NCBI GenBank assembly: GCA_016786585.1
Contig: JAEUUI010000030.1
Location: 1 to 64,000, forward strand
Source: Cyclobacteriaceae bacterium
GTDB lineage: Bacteria > Bacteroidota > Bacteroidia > Cytophagales > Cyclobacteriaceae
DNA length: 64,000 bases
Reading direction: 5' to 3'
The notes below the pieces were generated by a model. The model searched no databases. It saw only the letters and a list, made by a program, of their open reading frames with translations, and had not been told where the DNA came from. This document shows positions 55,813-64,000 of the stretch, one piece after another; position 1 is the stretch's first letter; the number at the start of each line of letters is the position of its first letter. Made by a program: the position numbers and the translations under genes.

Positions 55813-56679
55813 GCTACTTGCCTCCACTTCGGGCGCAATCTTTTTAACCAATCCCTGCAATACTTTTCCGGGACCACATTCAACAAATGTTTTGGCACCA
55901 TCCTTAACCATGTTTTGCACTGACTGTGTCCACCGAACCGGTGCTGTAAGTTGAGCAATCAGATTTTTCTTAATCTGCGCTACATCGGTAGAAGGTAAAG
56001 CATTTACGTTTTGATAGACCGGGCAAACGGGCTGGCTGAATTTGGTGCTTTCAATTGCTGCAGCAAGTTCTTCGCTTGCAGGCTCCATGAGCGGAGAATG
56101 GAAAGCTCCGCCTACAGGCAATGGCAACGCACGTTTCGCCCCGGCGGCTTTTAATTTTTCGCAGGCAATTTCGATGCCTCTGTTTGATCCAGAAATTACA
56201 AGTTGACCGGGGCAATTATAATTGGCAGCAACCACCACCTCATCGATTGACGCACACACCTCTTCAACAACTTTATCGTCCAGGCCTAAAATCGCAGCCA
56301 TTGCAGACGGATTGATTTCGCAGGCGCGCTGCATGGCAAGAGCACGTTTGTAAACCAAGTTCAGTGCATCGGCATATGCCAGTGTTTTATTCGCAACAAG
56401 CGCTGAAAATTCACCCAGCGAATGCCCGGCAACCATATCCGGCTTGAAGGTATCATTGGATAACGCAAGTGCTACGGAATGAATAAAAATTGCGGGTTGC
56501 GTAACCTTGGTTTGCTTAAGCTCATCGGCCGTGCCGGTAAACATGATGTCGGTAATCCGGAAACCGAGTATATCGTTCGCCTGATCTAACAGGGCTTTTG
56601 CCCTCGGGTTAGATTCGTAAATATCCTTCGCCATACCGGTGAATTGCGAACCCTGGCCGGGGAATACATATGCCTTCAT
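55807..56679 (-). CDS. fabD: Malonyl-CoA:ACP transacylase
   Basis: This 290-residue enzyme moves malonyl from CoA to ACP, feeding the FabF-type condensation steps. It has the opening FPGQGSQFTGMA, the nucleophile Ser87 in VAGHSLGEFSAL and catalytic His194 in GGAFHSPLM. Gln10 (PGQGSQ) is also expected for the oxyanion hole. The gene converges on folK and follows the DCC protein gene by 37 bp on the minus strand; the fab genes are therefore split across the window. Confidence 0.97.
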   Translation of the reverse strand: MKAYVFPGQGSQFTGMAKDIYESNPRAKALLDQANDILGFRITDIMFTGTADELKQTKVTQPAIFIHSVALALSNDTFKPDMVAGHSLGEFSALVANKTLAYADALNLVYKRALAMQRACEINPSAMAAILGLDDKVVEEVCASIDEVVVAANYNCPGQLVISGSNRGIEIACEKLKAAGAKRALPLPVGGAFHSPLMEPASEELAAAIESTKFSQPVCPVYQNVNALPSTDVAQIKKNLIAQLTAPVRWTQSVQNMVKDGAKTFVECGPGKVLQGLVKKIAPEVEASSL

Positions 56680-56716
56680 AGGTTTGTTTTTATACCCGGC
56701 AAGATAAAAGAAAGAA

Positions 56717-57139
56717 TTAATCTTTAAACCTGGATTTTAGTTCCGGAGTCGGTATCCAGCAAGCTTCCTTTTTGCCGAAAAGCTTGTAACGGTTTCTGCC
56801 AATCAAATTATAAATGCCATCGCGAATAAATCGCGGTACGATGATGAAGGCGTAAAATAAAGGCCATCCCCCATTCAGCTGACGGGCAATGCGAAGCGCT
56901 GCATCGCTGCGCTCATAAAACTTATCTCCCTGTATGAGTATGATGCTGTGAAGGGAATGAGGGTCTAAACCGAATTGTTTCAGTAGTTGCTGACCAAATT
57001 CTGACTGAAGGGAGGCGAATTTAAATTTTGCAGCGGGATCGCGTTTGATAACAAATTGCACAGCCCCGCTGCATAAGTTACATACTCCGTCAAACAGGAT
57101 GATGGACTCGTGTTCGGTTAGCGCACCAGATGCACCCAT
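56717..57139 (-). CDS. DCC-family (DUF393) thiol-disulfide protein
   Basis: This 140-residue protein has the family signature near its N-terminus: LFDGVCNLCSGAVQFV, with the redox cysteine pair Cys20 and Cys23. A second part contains PLFYAFIIVPRFIRDGIYNLIGRNRY and ends soon after CWIPTPE. Members are thioredoxin-like; many carry no proven function. The ATG overlaps the end of the upstream type B T9SS gene by 22 bp in another frame, so translation may be coupled. Confidence 0.85.
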   Translation of the reverse strand: MGASGALTEHESIILFDGVCNLCSGAVQFVIKRDPAAKFKFASLQSEFGQQLLKQFGLDPHSLHSIILIQGDKFYERSDAALRIARQLNGGWPLFYAFIIVPRFIRDGIYNLIGRNRYKLFGKKEACWIPTPELKSRFKD

Positions 57140-60039
57140 CCTTTAAATGTTTTAACACTCTTTCCCCCAGGCGCAGTAGAACTGAATGTAACATCCGCGG
57201 AATAGAAATAAATTCCGGTAGCAAGTTCCTTGCCCGACTTATCTCGTCCATCCCAGTTTATATAAATTGAGTTCTCGTTACCACGCTGACCAATATAGTC
57301 GTATACTTCGCGGCCCCAACGGTTAAATACTTTGAAATCAACCCGGTCGACAAAACGCGCGCATTTTTGCACATAATCCGGAGCAGTTGGAGTTGCGCAG
57401 TTGCCTGCAGCGCCATCAGGGTCTTCCGGAGATTCGAACTCAACGCCAAATGCACTGAAGTAGTCATTACACTTATCTCCATTGGGTGTGAATACGTTCG
57501 GCAATTCATAATACGGGCAATTCTCACTGCAAACCCTGGCGCTGAATGAACTTGCGTTACCCGACCGGTCAATCGCTTTGATACGGTAGCAGTAAGCTAA
57601 TGACGCCAGGTTGTTAATAACAGCAAAAGTATCTGGGGCTTGTACTACGGCAACGAGGTCGTAGTCGTCAGGCGCAACATTACTGGTTGAGGCCTGCCAT
57701 ACTTCGAACCGACTGATTCTGCTGGCACAATTTTCAGGCATTGACCACCGAACAACGGTACTGAATACCGATGCCGTACAACTGTACAACGAGAAATAGT
57801 CCTTGCAAGGGTCTGCAAATGCAGCAATAACCGGTGCGCATGGAGGTTCAACAATCGTAGGTGTTGCACAGTTAATCTGCGATGTATTTTCAAGCGGTTC
57901 TTCTGCGAGTACAAGCGGATCGTCATTACCATAACTGCCCCGTGTTACCACGGCATAGCAATATGTTTTGGTTGAATCGAGACCTGTATCGGAATATTTC
58001 AGACCTTCTGTCGTGACATCTATTTCGAGCGGTGGCCTTGAAGTCAGATCAGCCAGAGTTGTTGCGCCTTGCTCGCCAAAATAAACGAGGTGTTTAAAAG
58101 CTGCGCCTTCAATCTGATTGGACCACGGCACAGTTGCCCGCCAATTTAAATTGATCACCTTATTGGATGTAGTAAGCGCCAGCCAGACGGATGATGCTAT
58201 GGACGAACTATCCACCGGATTGGGATTTCCGTCTACGTACAACATGACGCGATACGAATATTGCGTAGAGAAGGTATTTAAACCATCGTCTACAAACGAT
58301 AATGCGCTACCTGTCATGTCAAGCTTGGGAGTTAGGTCAGTGAACCCTGAACCATTTACACGCTGTAACACATATTGATAATCAGCCAATGGAAACTGAG
58401 GATTCAAAGGAGGTATCCAGCGCACCGTAATCTCACCATCACTTTCTCCTGTCTTATCTACTGTTACACGTGTAATCAATGGAGCGGCAATATCGATCGG
58501 ATCAATGCAAACTTCATTCGATACCGGGCTCTCGGCTCCCCGATCGGGGAAGATGGCTACAAGCCGGTAGCAATATTTAACACCGCGCTCGAGCCCTGCA
58601 CCACCATTGGTATCGGTATACTGAATATCCGTTAACGGAACTGTTGCAAGGAGTGTAAACCCAAGTGATTCCGGCATTCCGGTTTCACAAATGCCCGGCA
58701 TATAACTCGTTTCATCCACCCGTCTCCAGATTTGCATCTTGGTATTTACGTTCGCTACCGATGAACAATCGTAATTGGTCCAGTCCAGTTTCACATACCG
58801 TTCAGGAATCTGAACCGTTGTGGTATTCAAAACCGGTGGTGGTGCAACCACTTTTATTTTCCATGTTTTAAATGTTACCAGGGAAGGTCCTGTTCCCCGG
58901 AAGTCTGAGATTTTAAAAACAACGTCATACGGCTGACCCCGAATATGGTCGCACGTTGTATTCCAATCAAATTCAATGGAAGCTGGTGAAGGCTGAAAGT
59001 CAACATTGCCATCGCGCAAAACCGGTGTGCGTGTAGCCGGTGACTTCGATGGAGGGAATTCGAAAATCTGCGAGAAAGCCTGAATCTTAATCGGGTCAGG
59101 TGGATTTCCGCCCGAAACCTGATCTTCACCGCGAATTGTTTTATGAATGTTGGCGCCCGCTACAACGCATGTGTCTGCCGGGGTTTCCAGTATCGGTCGT
59201 TCATTTTCGCAATCTCCGTTAACAATAATCTGCATGTCCCTTCGCACATACCCAATCCGCTTCCAGATGCCGCCCGTGTTACGCCACTCGACAACATTAA
59301 ATGCTACGTTATATTCTCCGGGTCGACTGGGTGCATCCCAAACCATGGTGCCGTCAATCGGATTAATGGTAAAGGTCGGTGAGCCGCCAAGTTCACTTTC
59401 ATCACTCATGTTCTCGGGAGAAATGTAGCCATTCACCGGTGTGCCACGATCGCGGAAAGGAACAACCAATTCATACGAAAGACTATCCGCTGCCCCAACA
59501 GGGTTAATATCAAACGCGCCCGGGTTATGATAGAATGCAACACCCGTACATGCCTGATCGATTGGTGGAATTCTCAATTGAGGACTGTTGTTACAACCTA
59601 ATGCTGCAAGGTCAAACAGTGTTTCGAGGTAAAATGTAGTAAAGAATGAGTCGCTCATGTTCAAAACGCCTCCGTTACGGTTTGGCTCAACATAACTGAT
59701 CAGGTAACTACCAACACCCGCATATGTATGACGAACGGTAAACGTTGCGATACCGATGTTGGTGCCTAATTGCGGTTGAGGCACGTTATCGATACCAGGA
59801 ACTATCATGTTAGTTCCGTCACCAAAATCCAGTATCCCATCCTCACCAAACTTTACTACAGAGGCAGTGTTCGTATATACCGTAATTGTAATCAACACCT
59901 CGCGGGAAGTACAGGAGTTACGAACAATCGTAATCTGGCCCGCACGAAGATGCGATGCTTGTGCACAGGTTATGGCTATAAAAAAGAGAATAAAGCTCGC
60001 CAGCAACTTCACCTTGTTCAGGCTAAAATTTTCAATCAT
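57118..60039 (-). CDS. Large secreted protein with FN3-like repeats and T9SS type B sorting domain
   Basis: This 973-residue exported protein has a signal peptide (about 9-28) and then an N-terminal domain starting SHLRAGQITIVRNS, common to Bacteroidota gliding-associated proteins. Several fibronectin-III-like domains follow (about 410-860, with YCYRLVAIF, YCYAVVTRG and YCYRIKAID strands). The C-terminal CHU_C-like domain begins ELPNVFTPNGDKCNDYFSAFG, continues with FKVFNRWGREVYDY and ends GWVHLVR, a type B signal for type IX secretion. It is probably a surface or released protein; ligand unknown. No T9SS core gene lies in the window. Confidence 0.88.
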   Translation of the reverse strand: MIENFSLNKVKLLASFILFFIAITCAQASHLRAGQITIVRNSCTSREVLITITVYTNTASVVKFGEDGILDFGDGTNMIVPGIDNVPQPQLGTNIGIATFTVRHTYAGVGSYLISYVEPNRNGGVLNMSDSFFTTFYLETLFDLAALGCNNSPQLRIPPIDQACTGVAFYHNPGAFDINPVGAADSLSYELVVPFRDRGTPVNGYISPENMSDESELGGSPTFTINPIDGTMVWDAPSRPGEYNVAFNVVEWRNTGGIWKRIGYVRRDMQIIVNGDCENERPILETPADTCVVAGANIHKTIRGEDQVSGGNPPDPIKIQAFSQIFEFPPSKSPATRTPVLRDGNVDFQPSPASIEFDWNTTCDHIRGQPYDVVFKISDFRGTGPSLVTFKTWKIKVVAPPPVLNTTTVQIPERYVKLDWTNYDCSSVANVNTKMQIWRRVDETSYMPGICETGMPESLGFTLLATVPLTDIQYTDTNGGAGLERGVKYCYRLVAIFPDRGAESPVSNEVCIDPIDIAAPLITRVTVDKTGESDGEITVRWIPPLNPQFPLADYQYVLQRVNGSGFTDLTPKLDMTGSALSFVDDGLNTFSTQYSYRVMLYVDGNPNPVDSSSIASSVWLALTTSNKVINLNWRATVPWSNQIEGAAFKHLVYFGEQGATTLADLTSRPPLEIDVTTEGLKYSDTGLDSTKTYCYAVVTRGSYGNDDPLVLAEEPLENTSQINCATPTIVEPPCAPVIAAFADPCKDYFSLYSCTASVFSTVVRWSMPENCASRISRFEVWQASTSNVAPDDYDLVAVVQAPDTFAVINNLASLAYCYRIKAIDRSGNASSFSARVCSENCPYYELPNVFTPNGDKCNDYFSAFGVEFESPEDPDGAAGNCATPTAPDYVQKCARFVDRVDFKVFNRWGREVYDYIGQRGNENSIYINWDGRDKSGKELATGIYFYSADVTFSSTAPGGKSVKTFKGWVHLVR

Positions 60040-60173
60040 ACACTCAGGACTATCGGCTTACAATATAGAGTTCAAACAAGAACCCCGGAAATTCACTTTA
60101 AAGTAACGTAAAAAATAGCTTTTTAGTCTGTTTTTAAAACTTTTAGCCCGGATTTAATACCTTTCGCGCCCAT

Positions 60174-60413
60174 ATGCGAATTATTGGAGAAATACCTCAC
60201 CCAGATTGCAGGATAACGCTATTCGCCTGGAACAATCGCTACATCATTAAACTGGAAAAAGGATACCTCGAACAAACTTTTAAAATCGACCAGTTTGACC
60301 TGTCATCCGAAAAAGACCTGAATGACCTTGTTAACGAAGGATTTATCAGGCAAGCGATGGAGCGCTTCGAAGCCATGCAGGTTTCCCTGCGAAACACGTT
60401 AGACAATCTTTGA
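60174..60413 (+). CDS. Small protein of unknown function, 79 residues
   Basis: This 79-residue cytoplasmic-looking protein has no signal or TM segment. It begins MRIIGEIPHPDCRITLFAWN and continues with YIIKLEKGYLEQTFKIDQFD and a C-terminal helix. Coding is supported by a clean ATG, normal amino-acid use and its independent position between divergent and tandem genes. I think similar small proteins occur in other Bacteroidota, but I cannot name the family. The acyltransferase gene follows 48 bp later. Confidence 0.72.
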   Translation: MRIIGEIPHPDCRITLFAWNNRYIIKLEKGYLEQTFKIDQFDLSSEKDLNDLVNEGFIRQAMERFEAMQVSLRNTLDNL

Positions 60414-60461
60414 GAATCAGCCCGTTCAGCAGAAAACGCAGAATTATAGTATTTTGTAGCC

Positions 60462-62162
60462 GTGGAAGTCATTGAAAAAAAGAACAAGAACAAGCGTTAT
60501 AAGCCCATACTCGATAAAATCCCGGATTGGCCGGTTTATCAGCTGAGTAAAAATCGCAAGGAATTTATTGAAGACGTGGCCGAACACGCCTTCAGACGCA
60601 TTAAGGAAATGCGGCCTACGCGAAAACAGCTGGTGGATGAACTGGAGGCCACGGTTTATCGCGAGCAGCAGCGCATGAAGCGCAATCGCTGGCGGGTTGA
60701 CCCACAGGACGAGCCGAAATTCTGGGCAAAGGTGAAGGAAGATTTGATCGAGCTTACTGCCCGACCGCTTGATGACAACGCCACAGACCGCAAAGAAGAT
60801 GAGATTTTAAAGCGCATCGTTCATCGCTATGCAGGCGAGATTGCCGGTAACTTTAAACCAAGTTCATACCGCTTTGCGCGGGAAATTATCCAGTTCTGGT
60901 TTGCGCGATTACTGAATGCAACGCGTGTAAAAAAATTCGGGGCGATTTTCAGAAATCAGTATACCCTTCGCGATAAAATCCAGATCGTAGGCAAAGTAAA
61001 GCAACTGCGTAACCTCGCCAAGAAAGGAACCATTGTGATGGTGCCTACACACTCGAGTAACCTCGATTCGATTTTGATCGGATGGGTGATTCATGCATTG
61101 GGCTTACCCGCATTTATTTACGGTGCCGGCCTGAATCTTTTCAACATCAAGATCATAGCCTACTTCATGAACAGTTTAGGCGCCTTTAAGGTTGATCGCA
61201 GGAAGAAGAATCTCCCCTACCTCGAAACACTAAAAATGTATTCGGGTCTGGCTATTGAAAAGGGTGCGCATAGCTTGTTCTTTCCTGGCGGAACCCGTTC
61301 ACGTTCCGGAACGATCGAGAAGATGCTGAAACTCGGATTGCTCTCCACCGCCACCGAAGCACAGCGAAACATCTATCTGAACACGGCAGAAGGTGAAACT
61401 CCGCGAAAGATTTTTGTGGTTCCTGTGACACTGAATTATCATTTTGTACTGGAAGCACCTGAATTGATTGACGACTACCTGTCTATTAAAGGTCAGGATC
61501 GATACCTGCCGGAAGATGATAAATACGGCAGTGTTCAACTGATTCAGTTCTTATTCAAGTTTTTCACGAAAGGCTCAAATATTTCTGTTTCGATTGGACG
61601 GGGCCTTGACATCATGGGCAATTATGTTGACGAAGAAGGCAACAGCCTTGATGCTCAGGGGCGCATCATCGACACGCGTGATTATTTCTTGTCAAACGGT
61701 CAGATTACAATCGATAAGCAGCGGGAGGATGAATACACCCGCATGCTTAGTCAGCGCATTGTAGCGGAGTATCATAAAATCCACCGCACATTTGCCAGCC
61801 ATCTGGTTGCCTTTGTGGCATTTGAGATGTGGCAGAAACAACATCCGAAGCTTGATCTTTTCGGATTGCTGCGATTGCCGGAAGAAGAATTATCGCTTGA
61901 CTACCCCGAGTTCCGCAAGACCTGCAAACGCGTACGTAAACAGATTTACAATCTGAAAAAAGAAGGCAAAGCAAATCACGCTACGCACTTAAAAGGAAAG
62001 ATTGACCTGGTAATCCGTCACGGACTTGAGAACGTTGGTAACTTCCATTTGAAACGGCCGCTGTTGATGGACAAGAAGGGGAACATCATTACAAAAGATC
62101 TCAACACACTGTACTTTTATCATAACCGGCTGGTAGGCTATGACCTCGAAAAGTTTATCTGA
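60462..62162 (+). CDS. Glycerol-3-phosphate/1-acylglycerol-3-phosphate acyltransferase
   Basis: This 566-residue acyltransferase of the PlsB/PlsC superfamily has the catalytic HX4D as HSSNLD with His197 and Asp202, and the substrate motif FFPGGTRSRSG at 273-283. The size and the basic ~150-residue N-terminal region point to a PlsB-like, membrane-associated enzyme more than a small PlsC. The start is GTG 60462. It overlaps gpsA by 23 bp, so glycerol 3-phosphate formation and acylation are coupled. Whether it uses acyl-CoA or acyl-ACP is not evident. Confidence 0.88.
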   Translation: MEVIEKKNKNKRYKPILDKIPDWPVYQLSKNRKEFIEDVAEHAFRRIKEMRPTRKQLVDELEATVYREQQRMKRNRWRVDPQDEPKFWAKVKEDLIELTARPLDDNATDRKEDEILKRIVHRYAGEIAGNFKPSSYRFAREIIQFWFARLLNATRVKKFGAIFRNQYTLRDKIQIVGKVKQLRNLAKKGTIVMVPTHSSNLDSILIGWVIHALGLPAFIYGAGLNLFNIKIIAYFMNSLGAFKVDRRKKNLPYLETLKMYSGLAIEKGAHSLFFPGGTRSRSGTIEKMLKLGLLSTATEAQRNIYLNTAEGETPRKIFVVPVTLNYHFVLEAPELIDDYLSIKGQDRYLPEDDKYGSVQLIQFLFKFFTKGSNISVSIGRGLDIMGNYVDEEGNSLDAQGRIIDTRDYFLSNGQITIDKQREDEYTRMLSQRIVAEYHKIHRTFASHLVAFVAFEMWQKQHPKLDLFGLLRLPEEELSLDYPEFRKTCKRVRKQIYNLKKEGKANHATHLKGKIDLVIRHGLENVGNFHLKRPLLMDKKGNIITKDLNTLYFYHNRLVGYDLEKFI

Positions 62163-63201
62163 CCTTCCTCCCGTTGGTGTTATAGGGTCAGGTAATTTTG
62201 GCACCACGGTGGCGAATCTGCTGGCCAGACATCGCAACGTATTTCTTTACGTACGCGATGAAAACACAATTGAACATATTCTCAGCAAGCGAGAAATCCG
62301 CGGACATAAACTCAACAAGCACATCACCCCGATTAACGATCTGGCGGAACTGGCGCGGCAATGCGACATCATCTTCCCGATTGTGCCCTCGGCTCACTTC
62401 CGTGAGATGATGCGGAAGCTTTCTCCGTATCTTCATCCGTATCACGTACTGATCCATGGGTCAAAAGGATTGGACATCAGCCTGCCGAAAGGCCAGACAC
62501 TCGAAACGGTAACCAAACTCAGTCGCTTGCAGGTAAAAACCATGAGCGAAGTTATCCGCGAAGAGAGTGTTGTGGTGCGTGTAGGGTGTTTAGCCGGGCC
62601 AAATCTGTCGAAAGAGTTATCTGCCCGACAGCCTGCAGCAACGGTAATTGCCAGCCCGTTTAATGAAGTAATCAGCATCGGTAAAAGATTATTGCGAAGT
62701 GATCGCTTCCAGGTATATGGAAACAACGAATTAATTGGTGTTGAACTGGCCGGAGTATTAAAAAACATTATCGCCATTGCAGCCGGTGCCTTGAATGGAA
62801 TGGGCTATGGCGAAAATGCGAGGGGATTATTGATCAGCCGCGGAGTCGTGGAAATCATTCACCTCGGAAGAGCGTTAGGCGGAAAAACAAAAGCTTTCTT
62901 AGGTGTAGCAGGCATTGGCGACCTCGTAGCAACGTGTAACAGTCCATTAAGCCGGAACTTCCAGGTAGGTTACAAGCTCGCCCAGGGCATGAAACCGGAA
63001 GAGATTTTTGAGAGCATGGACGAAGTTGCCGAAGGTGTGAATACGGTAAGGATTATGAAAAAGTGTGCCGACTTTTATAAAGTCCGCGCCCCGATCACCA
63101 GCACGCTATATAAAGTGCTGTTTGAAGATTTAACCGTAAAGGAGGCGCTCGATTACCTGATGCGGTATCCGCTTAACATTGATATTGATTTTATTGACTG
63201 A
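62140..63201 (+). CDS. gpsA: Glycerol-3-phosphate dehydrogenase [NAD(P)+]
   Basis: This 353-residue enzyme reduces dihydroxyacetone phosphate to glycerol 3-phosphate for phospholipid synthesis. It has the Rossmann motif GVIGSGNFGTTVAN near 9-22. The catalytic-lysine region is ELAGVLKNIIAIAAGALNGM, and a conserved GIGDLVATCNSPLSRN block is near 265-280. The ATG lies 23 bp inside the upstream acyltransferase gene in a different frame. It is slightly longer than the E. coli enzyme, with an extra C-terminal part. It converges on the HIT gene with no gap. Confidence 0.95.
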   Translation: MTSKSLSDLPPVGVIGSGNFGTTVANLLARHRNVFLYVRDENTIEHILSKREIRGHKLNKHITPINDLAELARQCDIIFPIVPSAHFREMMRKLSPYLHPYHVLIHGSKGLDISLPKGQTLETVTKLSRLQVKTMSEVIREESVVVRVGCLAGPNLSKELSARQPAATVIASPFNEVISIGKRLLRSDRFQVYGNNELIGVELAGVLKNIIAIAAGALNGMGYGENARGLLISRGVVEIIHLGRALGGKTKAFLGVAGIGDLVATCNSPLSRNFQVGYKLAQGMKPEEIFESMDEVAEGVNTVRIMKKCADFYKVRAPITSTLYKVLFEDLTVKEALDYLMRYPLNIDIDFID

Positions 63202-63594
63202 TCAGAATGCCTTTCTGATCTTTTCGGCAACTGACGCGAGTTCTTCCTGAGAGGGCTTCAGTTTAGGCTGCGTGAAGTTGATATCCCCTACCGAATTCAT
63301 CGGCACGAGGTGAACATGGGTATGCGGAACTTCCAATCCTATCACTGCTATACCGATCCGTTTACAGGGCACAGCTTTCTTCTGCGCCACCGCTACTTTC
63401 TTAGCAAAAACATATAACCCTGCCAGCGTATCATCGTCCAAATCAAAGATGTAATCAGTTTCCTTCTTTGGAACTACCAATACGTGGCCGTGTACCAGCG
63501 GCATTACATCAAGAAATGCTATAAACGTATCGTTTTCCGCAACAATGTGTCCCGGAATTTCGCGATTAATGATTCGGGTAAATATCGAAGCCAT
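63202..63594 (-). CDS. HIT-family hydrolase
   Basis: This 130-residue histidine-triad protein probably hydrolyses purine nucleoside phosphoramidates or dinucleotides, as HinT-like enzymes do. The triad is PHTHVHLVPM, with histidines at 91, 93 and 95. The N-terminal SIFTRIINREIPGHIVAEND is very typical. It follows greA by two bases on the same strand, a pairing I believe is common in this phylum. The stop abuts the gpsA stop from the opposite strand. Confidence 0.95.
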   Translation of the reverse strand: MASIFTRIINREIPGHIVAENDTFIAFLDVMPLVHGHVLVVPKKETDYIFDLDDDTLAGLYVFAKKVAVAQKKAVPCKRIGIAVIGLEVPHTHVHLVPMNSVGDINFTQPKLKPSQEELASVAEKIRKAF

Positions 63595-63596
63595 AC

Positions 63597-64000
63597 TTAA
63601 ACGCCGATGCTTACAATTTCAAATTCCATTTCTCCGGCAGGAGTTTTAATCTTGGCCACCTCACCTTTCGCTTTGCCAAGCAATCCTTTCCCGATAGGCG
63701 ACATGGTTGAAATCTTTCCGGCCTTCAGATCCGCTTCTTCTTCTGAAACAAGCATGTAGGTTACCGAAGCACCATTCTTTTTATTTTTGATCGTCACTTT
63801 CGACAGGATAGAAACCTTCGAAGTATCGACATTCGATTCATCCAGCAAACGTGCATTTGCCACAAGATCCTCTAATTGAGCGATCTTAGCTTCCAGGTGA
63901 CCTTGTGCATCTTTAGCCGCATCGTATTCGGCATTCTCGCTCAAGTCACCTTTGTCACGTGCTTCCGCGATTTGCTTGGCGATGTCAGCACGTCCTTTCG
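63597..64000 (-). CDS. greA: Transcription elongation factor GreA, C-terminal part (cut by window edge)
   Basis: This protein rescues backtracked RNA polymerase by stimulating transcript cleavage. The visible ~134 codons cover the end of the coiled coil (GRADIAKQIAEARDKGDLSE at the tip, with the acidic Asp/Glu pair), then NAEYDAAKDAQGHLEAKI and the FKBP-like globular domain (TMSPIGKGLLGKAKG). The ~20-25 N-terminal residues lie beyond the window. A TTG at 63944 inside the coiled coil is not the real start. Confidence 0.95.
   Translation of the reverse strand, partial: KGRADIAKQIAEARDKGDLSENAEYDAAKDAQGHLEAKIAQLEDLVANARLLDESNVDTSKVSILSKVTIKNKKNGASVTYMLVSEEEADLKAGKISTMSPIGKGLLGKAKGEVAKIKTPAGEMEFEIVSIGV

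Overview
The window looks like a chromosomal segment from a Bacteroidota bacterium, most likely of the order Cytophagales. The signs are a protein with a type IX secretion (type B, CHU_C) sorting domain, a PorV/PorQ-like outer-membrane protein, DUF2807 and SIMPL proteins, A/T-rich leaders with no clear Shine-Dalgarno sequences, and promoter boxes of the Bacteroidota form TAnnTTTG. Nearly everything is housekeeping or envelope DNA. I see no phage, insertion sequence, CRISPR array or rRNA. Both edges cut genes: acpP at the left and greA at the right.

Layout. 1-4.2 kb: acpP-fabF-rnc-nadE (fatty acid synthesis, RNase III, NAD synthetase). 4.3-9.9 kb: lgt, then a POTRA/barrel protein, a PorV-like protein, a ComEA-type helix-hairpin-helix barrel protein and a 34-residue membrane peptide. 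10-11.2 kb: a GIN-domain protein and an RRM RNA-binding protein. 11.2-19.2 kb (minus): a metallophosphoesterase, and a tetR-tolC-MFP-RND efflux operon read from a promoter that sits inside a perfect inverted repeat. 19.3-23.3 kb: an ECF sigma factor with a small membrane partner, SIMPL, DinB, a PH-like membrane protein and a GH43 enzyme. 23.4-28.8 kb: an FtsX-type permease, two alpha/beta hydrolases and a GAF histidine kinase. 28.9-34.4 kb: purL, AlkB and an SDR.

34.4-40.2 kb holds the most system-like locus: MBL-fold exonuclease, ATP-dependent DNA ligase, DEXH helicase and PdeM-type phosphoesterase in one tight operon. It is the ligase-associated DNA damage response cassette, known from annotation but poorly understood. 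Next comes a ~700 bp gene-free stretch of REP-like double hairpins (40.25-40.78 kb). After it are a small membrane protein, ppc (minus) and a DUF4136 lipoprotein. 44.7-47.2 kb: tRNA-Gln(UUG), prs, rplY and pth. 47.2-51.5 kb (minus): metG and a TPR histidine kinase. Two tiny secreted peptides (46 and 52 residues) diverge from that kinase.

52-64 kb: bioB and sppA; folK against fabD; a DUF393 (DCC) protein and a 973-residue type B T9SS cargo protein; a 79-residue conserved-looking protein; an acyltransferase overlapping gpsA (glycerophospholipid synthesis); a HIT protein; and the C-terminal part of greA. The best leads are the DNA ligase cassette, the hairpin doublets, the promoter-embedded TetR operator and the kinase/peptide locus. 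All functions rest on reading motifs by eye; no database search was run.
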